A stretch of DNA of 64,000 bases, taken from assembly GCF_900143625.1 (NCBI RefSeq), contig NZ_FRFF01000169.1, positions 62,001 to 126,000 on the forward strand, in the 5' to 3' direction. Below, one piece after another: positions 42,758-51,071 of the stretch. The stretch is from Nocardiopsis sp. JB363 (GTDB taxonomy: Bacteria > Actinomycetota > Actinomycetes > Streptosporangiales > Streptosporangiaceae). Both the position numbers and the translations under genes were made by a program. Each line of letters starts with the position of its first letter. The first letter of the stretch is position 1. Below the pieces are notes generated by a model. It was not told the DNA's origin. It ran no database searches and saw nothing but the letters and a program-made list of their open reading frames with translations.

Positions 42758-43044
42758 ACTACATCGTCCTCGCGGCGCTTCTGTTCACCATCGGCGCGGT
42801 CGGCGTCCTCGTCCGACGCAACGCGATCATCGTCTTCATGTGCGTGGAGCTCATGCTCAACGCCTGCAACCTGGCGTTCGTCGCGTTCGCCCGGATGCAC
42901 GGGGACATCGAGGGCCAGGTCATCGCGTTCTTCGTGATGGTCGTCGCCGCCGCCGAGGTGGTCGTGGGCCTCGCGATCATCATGCAGATCTTCCGAACCC
43001 GCAGGTCCGCGTCGCTCGATGACGCCAACCTGCTCAAGCACTAG
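42745..43044 (+). CDS. nuoK: NADH-quinone oxidoreductase subunit K
   Basis: A 99-residue three-helix membrane subunit with the conserved pumping glutamates in F-M-C-V-E-L-M-L-N-A-C-N and A-A-A-E-V-V-V-G-L. I chose GTG 42745: AGGAGG lies 10 bases upstream and the start M-D-P-M-N-Y matches the M-N-P-V-N-Y start of streptomycete NuoK. The alternative is ATG 42754, which overlaps the nuoJ stop as ATGA. Confidence 0.94.
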   Translation: MDPMNYIVLAALLFTIGAVGVLVRRNAIIVFMCVELMLNACNLAFVAFARMHGDIEGQVIAFFVMVVAAAEVVVGLAIIMQIFRTRRSASLDDANLLKH

Positions 43045-43052
43045 AAGGCGAC

Positions 43053-45002
43053 GTGGCTGTGACACGACATCACGCGTACCTCGCCGCCGAACCCGCGGCG
43101 ACCGCGGCCGACAGCGTGGTGCTGTCGAACGCCTGGCTGCTGATCGCCCTGCCGTTGGTGGGCGCGGCGATCCTGTTGCTGGGCGGACGACGCACCAACG
43201 CCTGGGGGCCCCTGCTGGCCACCGTCCTTCCGGTGGTCTCCTTCGTCTGGGCCGTCCTGGCCCTGTTCGACCTGCTCGGACGCGGCGCCGACGCGCGCAG
43301 CGTCTCCGTTCCCGTCTACGAGTGGTTCGCGGTCGGCGACTTCTCCGCGAAGATCGACCTGCTGGTCGACCCGCTCTCCATCACCTTCGTCCTGCTCATC
43401 ACGTTCGTGGGTTCGCTGATCCACGTCTACTCCCTCGGCTACATGGCCGAGGACCCGGGCAAGCGCAGGTTCTTCGCCTACCTCAACCTGTTCGTCGCCG
43501 CCATGCTCGTGCTGGTGCTGGCGGACAACTTCGTCCTGCTGTTCCTCGGCTGGGAAGGTGTGGGCCTGGCGTCCTACCTGCTCATCGGGTTCTGGCAGTA
43601 CAAGCCCACCGCCGCCACCGCGGCCAAGAAGGCGTTCCTGATCAACCGGGTCGGCGACATGGGCCTGCTCATCGCGATCATGATCATGTTCACCGCACTG
43701 GGCGCGGTGAGCTTCAGCGACGTCTTCGCGGCCGTACCGGGCGCGAACGACGGCGTCCTGCTCGCCATCGGTCTGCTGCTCCTGCTGGGTGCCTGCGGTA
43801 AGTCCGCGCAGCTGCCGCTCCAGGCGTGGTTGCTGGACGCCATGGAGGGTCCGACCCCGGTGTCGGCGCTCATCCACGCCGCCACCATGGTCACCGCCGG
43901 TGTGTACCTCATCGTGCGCGCCGGCCCGATCTTCGAGGCCGCCCCGGTGGCACAGCTGACCGTCATGACCGTCGGCGCCGCCACCATGCTGGCGGGTGGG
44001 ATCATCGCCTCCGCCAAGGACGACATCAAGAAGTCCCTGGCCGGATCCACGATGAGCCAGATCGGCATGATGGTGCTGGCCGCGGGCCTGGGCCCGATCG
44101 GCTACGCCGCTGCCATCGCCCACCTGGTCACGCACGGCTTCTTCAAGGCCGGGCTGTTCCTGGGCGCCGGTTCGGTCATGCACGGCATGAACGACGACGT
44201 GAACATGCGCAAGTACGGCGGTCTGGCGTCGAAGATGCCGATCACCTTCGCCACCTTCGGCCTGGGCTACCTCGCCATCATCGGTTTCCCGCTGCTGTCC
44301 GGTTGGTGGACCAAGGAGAGCATCATCTCCGCCACCTTCGGCCTCGGCGGCAACCTGGGCCTGGTGTTCGGTTCCCTGGTCATCCTGGGCGCCGCGCTCA
44401 CCGCCTTCTACATGTCGCGGATGGTCTTCATGACCTTCCTCGGCAAGAAGCGTTGGGACGAGGGCGTGCACCCGCACGAGTCGCCCGTGAGCATGACCGC
44501 CCCCATGTTGGCGCTGTCGATCGGCTCGATCGCCCTGGGCGGTTTCCTGGTGGCCGGCGACCGCTTCGCCGCGTTCCTTCAGCCCGTCACCGGCGCGGAA
44601 CTGCCCCACTTCACGGTGGGACACGCCTTCGCCTCCCCCTACGGCATCGCGGCGATGGTCGTCCTGGTCCTCGGCGTGGCCGCGGCCTGGGCGATCTACC
44701 TGCGCAAGCCCGTGGAGCGCACCGCCCCCAAGGGCAACCTCGTCACCGACACGGCCCGCAACGAGCTGTACGGCAACGAGATCAACGAGGGCCTGTTCAT
44801 GCGACCCGGCCAGGTGCTCACCAAGGCCCTGGTCGTCATCGAGGACAAGGTCATCGACGGCGCGGTCAACGGGATCGGGGCCGGGGTCCGCGACTCCTCC
44901 ACCGGACTCGGGAAGACACAGACCGGGTTCGCCCGCACCTACGCGCTCACCATGCTCATCGGCGCCGTGATCGTCGCCGCGACGCTGGCTGTGAGGTTCT
45001 GA
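43053..45002 (+). CDS. nuoL: NADH-quinone oxidoreductase subunit L
   Basis: A 649-residue antiporter-like pumping subunit with about 16 helices and the long lateral helix near the C-terminus. Key residues stand in F-L-G-W-E-G-V-G-L-A-S-Y-L-L-I-G-F-W, L-D-A-M-E-G-P-T-P-V-S-A-L-I-H-A-A-T-M-V and the D-D-I-K-K-S-L-A block. The start is GTG 43053, 8 bases after nuoK, with AGAAGG upstream. One base separates its stop from nuoM. Confidence 0.96.
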   Translation: MAVTRHHAYLAAEPAATAADSVVLSNAWLLIALPLVGAAILLLGGRRTNAWGPLLATVLPVVSFVWAVLALFDLLGRGADARSVSVPVYEWFAVGDFSAKIDLLVDPLSITFVLLITFVGSLIHVYSLGYMAEDPGKRRFFAYLNLFVAAMLVLVLADNFVLLFLGWEGVGLASYLLIGFWQYKPTAATAAKKAFLINRVGDMGLLIAIMIMFTALGAVSFSDVFAAVPGANDGVLLAIGLLLLLGACGKSAQLPLQAWLLDAMEGPTPVSALIHAATMVTAGVYLIVRAGPIFEAAPVAQLTVMTVGAATMLAGGIIASAKDDIKKSLAGSTMSQIGMMVLAAGLGPIGYAAAIAHLVTHGFFKAGLFLGAGSVMHGMNDDVNMRKYGGLASKMPITFATFGLGYLAIIGFPLLSGWWTKESIISATFGLGGNLGLVFGSLVILGAALTAFYMSRMVFMTFLGKKRWDEGVHPHESPVSMTAPMLALSIGSIALGGFLVAGDRFAAFLQPVTGAELPHFTVGHAFASPYGIAAMVVLVLGVAAAWAIYLRKPVERTAPKGNLVTDTARNELYGNEINEGLFMRPGQVLTKALVVIEDKVIDGAVNGIGAGVRDSSTGLGKTQTGFARTYALTMLIGAVIVAATLAVRF

Positions 45003-45003
45003 C

Positions 45004-46662
45004 ATGATCCCCTGGCTCACACTCGCCATCGCCCTTCCGGCGATCGGCGCGATCCTCATCTGGGCGCTGCCCCGCGTCAGGACGGCGGCCGAGACCGAAT
45101 CCGCCTCGGCCCGGGCCGGCGCATCGGCGGAGGCGGGCGGTGGCGGTACCGCGGTCAAGACCCGGCCCGCCGCCAAGACCGGGGCGGGTACCGCCTCCGC
45201 GGAGAACGCCAAGCGCATCGCGCTGATCGTCTCCCTGGCCACCCTGGCCCTGGTCGTGGCCATGGCCCTGAACTTCGACACCGCCACGGCGGGTGACCTC
45301 CAGTTCGAGGAGGTCTACCCGTGGATCCCCTACTTCGGGGTCCACTTCGCCGTCGGTGTGGACGGCATCGCCCTGACGATGGTCCTGATGTCGGTGGTCC
45401 TGGTCCCGCTGGTGATCCTGGCCGCCTGGAACGAGCACTCCGACAAGGAAGACGGCGGCCGCGGCTACTTCGCCCTCATCCTCGCCCTCGAAGCGATGAT
45501 GGTCGGCGTCTTCGTCGCCACCGACGTCTTCCTGTTCTACGTGTTCTTCGAGGTCATGCTGATCCCGGTCTACTTCATGATCGGGCGATACGGCCGGGGC
45601 GCCGAGCGTGCCAAGGCCGCGATGAAGTTCCTGCTGTACAGCCTCGCCGGCGGCCTCATCCTGCTGGTCGCGGTGATCGGCGTGTACGTCATCGGCGGCA
45701 CCTTCCTGTGGAGCGAACTGACCGCGTCGGGCAGCGCGCTCGCCGCCGTCGACCCGGCCACCGCGCGTTGGCTCTTCCTCGGGTTCTTCATCGCCTTCGC
45801 GATCAAGGCCCCGATGTGGCCGGTGCACACCTGGCTGCCCACCGCCGCCGGGTCCTCCAGTCCCGGCACCGCGGTGCTGCTCGTCGGTGTCCTGGACAAG
45901 GTCGGCACCTACGGAATGCTCCGGTTCTGCCTGGAGCTGTTCCCCTCCGCCGTGTCCTGGTTCGTGTGGCCGGTGGTGGGGCTCAGCGTGGTGAGCATCA
46001 TCTACGGTGCGATCGTCGCCATCGGACAGACCGACATGATGCGTCTGGTGGCCTACACCTCGATCTCCCACTTCGGGTTCATCACCCTGGGCATCTTCGT
46101 CCTGACGCCGCAGGCTCAGGCGGGGGCCGCCCTGTACATGGTCAACCACGGGTTCGCCACCGGCGCGCTGTTCCTCATCGTGGGCTTCCTCATCGCCCGT
46201 CGCGGGAGCTCCCGCATCGAGGACTTCGGGGGCGTCCAGAAGGTCGCGCCCAAGCTCGCCGGGGTGTTCCTGGTGACCGGTCTCGCCGGTCTGGGCCTGC
46301 CCGGACTGGCCCCGTTCGTCAGCGAGTTCCTGGTGTTCGTCGGTGCCTACGCCTTCAACCCGGTACCCGCGATCATCGCCGTGGTGGGTGTGGTCCTGGC
46401 CGCGCTCTACATCCTGTGGATGTACCAGCGCACCATGACCGGACCGACCCCGGAGAAGCTGTCGAAGCTGCCCGACCTGTCCGCGCGTGAGACCTGGGTG
46501 GTGGCACCGCTGCTCGCCCTCATCATCGCGCTCGGTGTCTACCCGCAGCCCCTGCTCAACGTGATCAACCCCGCCGTCGAACGCACCGTGGAGATCGGGG
46601 CGGACACCGCCTCCGACACCACGAATGCCGAGGGCGACACCGAGGAAGGAGACGAGGAGTGA
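45004..46662 (+). CDS. nuoM: NADH-quinone oxidoreductase subunit M
   Basis: A 552-residue antiporter-like subunit with about 14 helices. The catalytic region shows V-F-F-E-V-M-L-I-P-V-Y-F, A-F-A-I-K-A-P-M-W-P-V-H-T-W-L-P and T-S-I-S-H-F-G-F. Between the first helix (3-21) and the second (about 66-85) lies an Ala/Gly/Ser/Thr-rich insert of about 40 residues that I do not associate with typical NuoM. A Glu/Asp-rich tail ends the protein. It overlaps nuoN as GTGA. Confidence 0.95.
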   Translation: MIPWLTLAIALPAIGAILIWALPRVRTAAETESASARAGASAEAGGGGTAVKTRPAAKTGAGTASAENAKRIALIVSLATLALVVAMALNFDTATAGDLQFEEVYPWIPYFGVHFAVGVDGIALTMVLMSVVLVPLVILAAWNEHSDKEDGGRGYFALILALEAMMVGVFVATDVFLFYVFFEVMLIPVYFMIGRYGRGAERAKAAMKFLLYSLAGGLILLVAVIGVYVIGGTFLWSELTASGSALAAVDPATARWLFLGFFIAFAIKAPMWPVHTWLPTAAGSSSPGTAVLLVGVLDKVGTYGMLRFCLELFPSAVSWFVWPVVGLSVVSIIYGAIVAIGQTDMMRLVAYTSISHFGFITLGIFVLTPQAQAGAALYMVNHGFATGALFLIVGFLIARRGSSRIEDFGGVQKVAPKLAGVFLVTGLAGLGLPGLAPFVSEFLVFVGAYAFNPVPAIIAVVGVVLAALYILWMYQRTMTGPTPEKLSKLPDLSARETWVVAPLLALIIALGVYPQPLLNVINPAVERTVEIGADTASDTTNAEGDTEEGDEE

Positions 46663-48308
46663 ACGCGCTCTACGTCGCCGACGGGGCGCCCCCGTCGCTC
46701 CCCGGCATCACCGATGCGCCACCGACCCTGGACTGGTGGCTCCTCGCCCCGATCCTGGTGGTCTTCGGCGCCGGTGTGCTGGCGGTGCTGTTCGAGGCCT
46801 TCATGCCCAAGAAGGTCCTGCGGCCGGTGCAGATCACCGTCGCCGCCGTGGCACTGCTCGTCACGTTCGTCCTGATCGTCCTCCAAGTGGAGGCGGTCGG
46901 CGACGGCGTGATCGTGGCGGGCGGAGTCCTCGCGATGGACCGCGTGGTGCTCTTCCTCCAGGGCACCATCGCCGTGCTGGCCCTGATCAGCCTGATGCTC
47001 ATCGCCGAACGGCGTGACGGCCGCGACGCGTTCTCCGCCCAGGCCGCCACGGTCCCGGGCAGCGAGGAGGAGCGCAGGCACATCCTCGCCGGGTCCCAGC
47101 ACACCGAGGTCTACCCGCTGGTGCTGTTCGCGGTGTTGGGCATGCTGCTCTTCCCCGCCGCCAACGACTTCCTCACCATGTTCATCGCCCTTGAGGTGAT
47201 GAGCCTGCCGCTGTACCTGCTGTGCGGGCTGGCCCGCCGCCGTCGCCTGTTCTCCCAAGAGGCCGCGGTCAAGTACTTCCTGCTCGGCGCGTTCTCCTCG
47301 GCGTTCTTCCTCTTCGGCATCGCCCTGGTCTACGGCTACGCGGGCTCGGTGAACTTCACCGCGATCCGCCAGGCCGTGGACGCGGGCGGCGCGGAGATCT
47401 TCGCCGACGGCAACGGTGAACCGCTGCTCATCATGGGCATCGGCCTGGTCGCGATCGGTCTGCTGTTCAAGGTCGGCGCCGTGCCCTTCCACAACTGGAA
47501 GCCGGACGTCTACCAGGGTGCGCCCACCCCGATCACCGCGCTCATGGCCTCCTGCACGCTGGTGGCCGCGTTCGGCGCGCTGCTGCGGGTGTTCTTCGTG
47601 CCCTTCGGCGGTTCGGTGGCGATCTGGGAGCCGATGCTGTGGACGGTCGCCATCCTCACGATGGTGGCCGCCGCCGTCATTGCCGTCACCCAGCGTGACA
47701 TCAAGCGGCTGTTGGCCTACTCCTCGGTCGTGCACGCCGGTTTCATCCTCACCGCCGTGATCGCCTCCAGCACCGAGGGCCTCGCGGGCGCCATGTTCTA
47801 CCTGGCCGCCTACGGGTTCACCACCCTCGGCGCGTTCGCGATCGTCACCCTGGTGCGCACCAGGGACGGCGGTCAGGAGCTCGGCGACCTGGAGGGCTGG
47901 GCCGGGCTGGGACGTCGTGCTCCCGGACTGGCGCTGGCGCTGTCGCTGTTCCTGTTGGCCTTCGCCGGCATCCCGCTCACCAGCGGGTTCATCGGCAAGT
48001 TCGCGGTGTTCGAGGCCGCCATCGCCGCGGGCGCAACCCCGCTCGTGGTCGTCGGTGTCATCAGCAGTGCCGTGACCGCCTACTTCTACGTCCGGATCAT
48101 CGTTGTGATGTTCTTCCGGGAATCCGAGGGAGAAGGCCCCACGGTGGCTCGCGCGGGCGCCCTCACCGGCGGTGTGATCACCGTGGGTGTGGCGGCCACG
48201 CTGGCCTTGGGGATCTTCCCGGGGCCGGTCCTGGACAACCTTCTGCCGGACTCCGAGGCCGGGCAGGAACCCGCGGCGGTGATGGTCCACCAGGTCACCG
48301 AGGAGTGA
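46659..48308 (+). CDS. nuoN: NADH-quinone oxidoreductase subunit N
   Basis: A 549-residue antiporter-like subunit with about 14 helices. The motif F-I-A-L-E-V-M-S-L-P-L-Y-L-L-C-G carries the conserved glutamate, and L-F-K-V-G-A-V-P-F-H-N-W-K-P-D-V-Y-Q-G-A-P-T-P the pump lysine. GGAAGGAG precedes the GTG start, which overlaps the nuoM stop. It ends the operon: 139 bp separate it from the prenyl synthase, with a hairpin in between. Confidence 0.96.
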   Translation: MNALYVADGAPPSLPGITDAPPTLDWWLLAPILVVFGAGVLAVLFEAFMPKKVLRPVQITVAAVALLVTFVLIVLQVEAVGDGVIVAGGVLAMDRVVLFLQGTIAVLALISLMLIAERRDGRDAFSAQAATVPGSEEERRHILAGSQHTEVYPLVLFAVLGMLLFPAANDFLTMFIALEVMSLPLYLLCGLARRRRLFSQEAAVKYFLLGAFSSAFFLFGIALVYGYAGSVNFTAIRQAVDAGGAEIFADGNGEPLLIMGIGLVAIGLLFKVGAVPFHNWKPDVYQGAPTPITALMASCTLVAAFGALLRVFFVPFGGSVAIWEPMLWTVAILTMVAAAVIAVTQRDIKRLLAYSSVVHAGFILTAVIASSTEGLAGAMFYLAAYGFTTLGAFAIVTLVRTRDGGQELGDLEGWAGLGRRAPGLALALSLFLLAFAGIPLTSGFIGKFAVFEAAIAAGATPLVVVGVISSAVTAYFYVRIIVVMFFRESEGEGPTVARAGALTGGVITVGVAATLALGIFPGPVLDNLLPDSEAGQEPAAVMVHQVTEE

Positions 48309-48390
48309 TCGTGGACCCGGGTGTGGCTTTGGACGATCATTCCGGGTCGGATACCGTGGCAAGACGGATCATGTTCATGTGCTGAGCGTG

Positions 48391-48417
48391 CGGCGGCCCC
48401 CTCACAGGGGGTCGCCG
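48391..48417 (+). terminator. hairpin at end of nuo operon
   Basis: CGGCGGCCCCCT and AGGGGGTCGCCG pair over 12 bp with one G-U pair around CAC. It lies 82 bases after nuoN and 30 bases before the prenyl synthase start, with no T-run, so it may terminate or attenuate. Confidence 0.5.
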
Positions 48418-48447
48418 TCACGCCCGTTCAACAGGTGGAGCTTTACG

Positions 48448-49452
48448 GTGAGCGGTGCTGTCCCGAGCGGGTTTCTCGCTCTGCCGAGAGTCGACCCGGC
48501 CCTCGCCCGGGAGGTGCAGGACGACCTCGAAAAGGTGGAGGAGTTGCTGCGGGAGTCGGTGCGGTCCAGCGACCCGTTGCTGACCGAAGCGGCTTCCCAC
48601 CTGTTGGAGGCCGGCGGTAAGCGTTTCCGCGCCATGCTGGTGCTGCTCGCCGCCCACTTCGGCGATCCGAAGGTCCCCGACCTCATCGCCGCGGCGGCCG
48701 TCGTCGAGCTGACCCACGTGGCCACGCTCTACCACGACGACGTCATGGACGAGGCCGAACTGCGCCGTGGCAAGACCAGCGCCAACCAGCGCTGGGGCAA
48801 CAGCATCGCCATCCTCACCGGCGACTACGTGTTCGCCAAGGCCTCCACGATGCTGGCCGACCTGGGCACCGAGGCCGTTCGCCTACAGGCGGAGACCTTC
48901 GCGCGACTCGTGCAGGGCCAGATCCTGGAGACCTCCGGTCCTCGGGACGGCATCGACCCGCTGGATCACTACCTCAACGTCATCGACGACAAGACGGCGT
49001 CGCTGATCGCCTCTTCGGCGGAGTTCGGCGGCATGTTCGGCAAGGTCGACCCGGAGACGGTCAGCACCCTCACCCGCGCCTGCGACGCGCTGGGCATGGC
49101 GTTCCAGCTCGCCGACGACATCCTGGACGTGGACGGCGACCGTTCCGCCTCCGGCAAGATCCCCGGCACGGACCTGCGCGAGGGTGTGCTCACCCTGCCC
49201 ATGTTCTACGCGATGCGCTCCGAGGACCCGGCCGACGAGCGGCTGAAGTCCCTGCTGGGCCGGCCGCTCGACGACACGGAGGCCGAGGAGGCGCTGACAC
49301 TGCTGCGTCCCCACGCGGCCATGGCCGAGGCCGAGACGACCCTGCGGCACTGGGCCGGCAAGGCCCGAGGAGAGCTGCAGACCCTCCCGGACATCCCGGC
49401 GCGGGAAGCGTTCCTTTCGCTGTGCGACTACGTGGTGGAACGCTCCGGCTGA
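48448..49452 (+). CDS. long-chain all-trans polyprenyl diphosphate synthase
   Basis: A 334-residue trans-prenyltransferase. The first aspartate-rich motif is D-D-V-M-D at 97-101, the second D-D-I-L-D at 223-227, with G-G-K-R-F-R at 57-62 for IPP binding. No bulky aromatic residue crowds the position before the first motif (T-L-Y-H lies there), and the sequence resembles heptaprenyl/nonaprenyl synthases. Its place right after nuoN points to the menaquinone side chain; the exact chain length is not decided by sequence. GTG 48448 has GGTGGAG upstream. A terminator follows. Confidence 0.92.
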   Translation: MSGAVPSGFLALPRVDPALAREVQDDLEKVEELLRESVRSSDPLLTEAASHLLEAGGKRFRAMLVLLAAHFGDPKVPDLIAAAAVVELTHVATLYHDDVMDEAELRRGKTSANQRWGNSIAILTGDYVFAKASTMLADLGTEAVRLQAETFARLVQGQILETSGPRDGIDPLDHYLNVIDDKTASLIASSAEFGGMFGKVDPETVSTLTRACDALGMAFQLADDILDVDGDRSASGKIPGTDLREGVLTLPMFYAMRSEDPADERLKSLLGRPLDDTEAEEALTLLRPHAAMAEAETTLRHWAGKARGELQTLPDIPAREAFLSLCDYVVERSG

Positions 49453-49471
49453 CCTACCTCACGATGTCTTC

Positions 49472-49507
49472 ACGCGGGCCCTTCCCTGATCGGGGGAGGG
49501 CCCGCGT
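49472..49507 (+). terminator. prenyl synthase terminator
   Basis: ACGCGGGCCCTTCCC pairs with GGGGAGGGCCCGCGT over 15 bp with one G-U pair. It starts 20 bases after the stop. Confidence 0.8.
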
Positions 49508-49528
49508 CGTGTTCGGTGGGCTCGGACC

Positions 49529-49660
49529 TTGGGGGAGCGCGGGCTGATCGTCTTCGGGTTCCCGGACCACGAGGAGGACGTCCGCGGGTATCCGCCCGTC
49601 GGGCTCTGTTACGACGTCTCCCGAAGCGAGTTCTCCACCGTCTACGACGACTGCGTCTGA
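49529..49660 (+). pseudogene. possible 43-residue gene remnant
   Basis: An open frame from TTG 49529 reads G-E-R-G-L-I-V-F-G-F-P-D-H-E-E-D-V-R-G-Y, continues through P-P-V-G-L-C-Y-D-V-S-R-S-E-F and ends Y-D-D-C-V before TGA. Its codons look genuinely coding (mostly G or C at third positions), but it has no ribosome binding site and begins just after a terminator. I do not recognise it. It reads like the C-terminal end of a lost gene. Confidence 0.3.
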
Positions 49661-49700
49661 GCTGGGTCCCCGAGAACAAGGACCGCCCCGCGAACAAGGG

Positions 49701-49733
49701 ACGGCGCCGCCCCGAAAACCGGGACGGCGCCGT
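49701..49733. terminator. hairpin 3' of secreted acidic protein gene
   Basis: ACGGCGCCG and CGGCGCCGT pair perfectly over 9 bp, with an inner CCG/CGG stem and an AAAA loop. It lies 27 bases beyond the stop of the minus-strand gene at 49760. Confidence 0.6.
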
Positions 49734-49759
49734 CGACACGGGGAGTGCCGTCATATGGC

Positions 49760-50842
49760 TTAGCTGATCACGGGGAGCGCCTCGGAGCCGGGCAGGTCCA
49801 TGAAGGTGGGGTGCTCGACCATGCCCTCGGGGGTCTCCTGCTCGGCGGTGCCGCCCTCGATGGAGACCAGGTCGCTGGTGTCCAGGTCGTGAACCAGGTC
49901 CGTGCCCCGGCTCAGGCCGGCCACCAGGTCCTCGGCGGCGGTGGTGTCCAGGCCCTCGGCGATCTGGGGGAGCTGCGCGTCCGCCAGGGGACCGTTCACG
50001 TCGACGGGCTTCGCCTCACCCGAGGACATGCCCTCGGCCAGGCCGTCGGTGAGGTCGGTCAGACCCGGGGTCTGGGGAGAGCTCTGCGGAACGGTGGTGA
50101 CCTCGTCGTCCCAGGCCCGGTTGCCCACCATGCCCAGGACCTCCCTCTCGCCCAGGTCCACGAAGTTGTCCGCGGTGACCGGGTTGGACTCGACGACGTC
50201 CTGGAGCCGGTCGGGGGTCTCCACGCCGAAGCCGGCGGCCAGGTCCCACACGTTGGGCGCCGTGGGCAGCGCGGTCTCGGAGTGGCTCATGGGCAGGGTG
50301 GGCCCCTCCAGCTCCGGCAGGGTGAGCGCCTCGTCGCGCAGGTCGGTGACGGCCACCGCCGTGTGCGGCACCACTTCCTGGATCTTGGTCTCCACGACGC
50401 CACCGGCTCCGCGAGCGGTGTCCTCCACCGCGACCCCGGCGTCCTGCGCGCCGGCCTCCAGCGACTCACCGGCGGTGTGACCGATCGTGTCGTGCGGGTC
50501 CCCGTCCAGACCGGTGGCGTCCTGGGTCTCGGTGACGGTGTCGGCCAGTCGGGAGTCGGGGAGGGCGGCGCCCAGGTCGGGAGCGCCGTGCTCGGGGTCG
50601 TTCGCGCTCGCCTGCAATTCCTCCACGGCGGTTCCGGCGATCGGCCCCACACCCTCGGGTGCGAGCTTGTTCATGGTGGGCGCCACACCCTCGACGAGGG
50701 CCCGCTCGACCGTGGGGGCGACGGCGTGCATGGGCGTTTGCAGATCCTCGGCCCCGGCGACACCGGCGCCGAGGGCCACGAATCCGGCGGCGCTCGTGGC
50801 GAGGATGATCGTTCGGGCGGTCACGCGCTTGGGCTGGGTCAT
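49760..50842 (-). CDS. acidic secreted protein of unknown function
   Basis: A 360-residue exported protein. Residues 1-31 are a signal peptide ending V-A-G-A-E. The mature part is strongly acidic, rich in Asp, Glu, Ala, Thr and Val, has no cysteine, and alternates amphipathic helices with Pro/Gly-rich linkers; no known domain is visible. A segment A-V-A-V-T-D-L-R-D-E-A-L resembles A-V-T-E-V-R-D-E-V in the neighbouring gene at 51072, so the two may be distant relatives. GGAAGGAAA lies just before the ATG. The neighbour is on the same strand 229 bp upstream. Confidence 0.7.
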   Translation of the reverse strand: MTQPKRVTARTIILATSAAGFVALGAGVAGAEDLQTPMHAVAPTVERALVEGVAPTMNKLAPEGVGPIAGTAVEELQASANDPEHGAPDLGAALPDSRLADTVTETQDATGLDGDPHDTIGHTAGESLEAGAQDAGVAVEDTARGAGGVVETKIQEVVPHTAVAVTDLRDEALTLPELEGPTLPMSHSETALPTAPNVWDLAAGFGVETPDRLQDVVESNPVTADNFVDLGEREVLGMVGNRAWDDEVTTVPQSSPQTPGLTDLTDGLAEGMSSGEAKPVDVNGPLADAQLPQIAEGLDTTAAEDLVAGLSRGTDLVHDLDTSDLVSIEGGTAEQETPEGMVEHPTFMDLPGSEALPVIS

Positions 50843-51071
50843 GGGTTTCCTTCCTGAAGCTGCTGATGGGGCGGCCGCGAGAGGCGGCCTGGGTGAGCCG
50901 GGATGGACACCGGCTGACGTGAACCACGTGAAGAACGGCACGGGACTCAGGTCAGCTCCCAGACGGAAGCGATGGAGAGCGGCTGGGAACGGTCCGAAGG
51001 GCGCACGGAAGGCGCGCAGGGGCACGTGGGCAGGCGTGGGAACACGCGAGAACGTGCGGTCGGGCCGTTCG

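Larger units (their letters stand above)
49453..49759. other. 307-bp gap with two terminators and a short ORF
   Basis: It contains the prenyl synthase terminator (49472-49507), a short open frame at 49529-49660 that may be a gene remnant, and a hairpin at 49701-49733 that serves the secreted-protein gene arriving from the other strand. Confidence 0.6.

Noticed and set aside
31000..49452. Very long open frames on the strand opposite to the nuo genes and other genes
   Set aside because: They are the usual antisense shadows of GC-rich coding sequence and lack starts with ribosome binding sites or family features.
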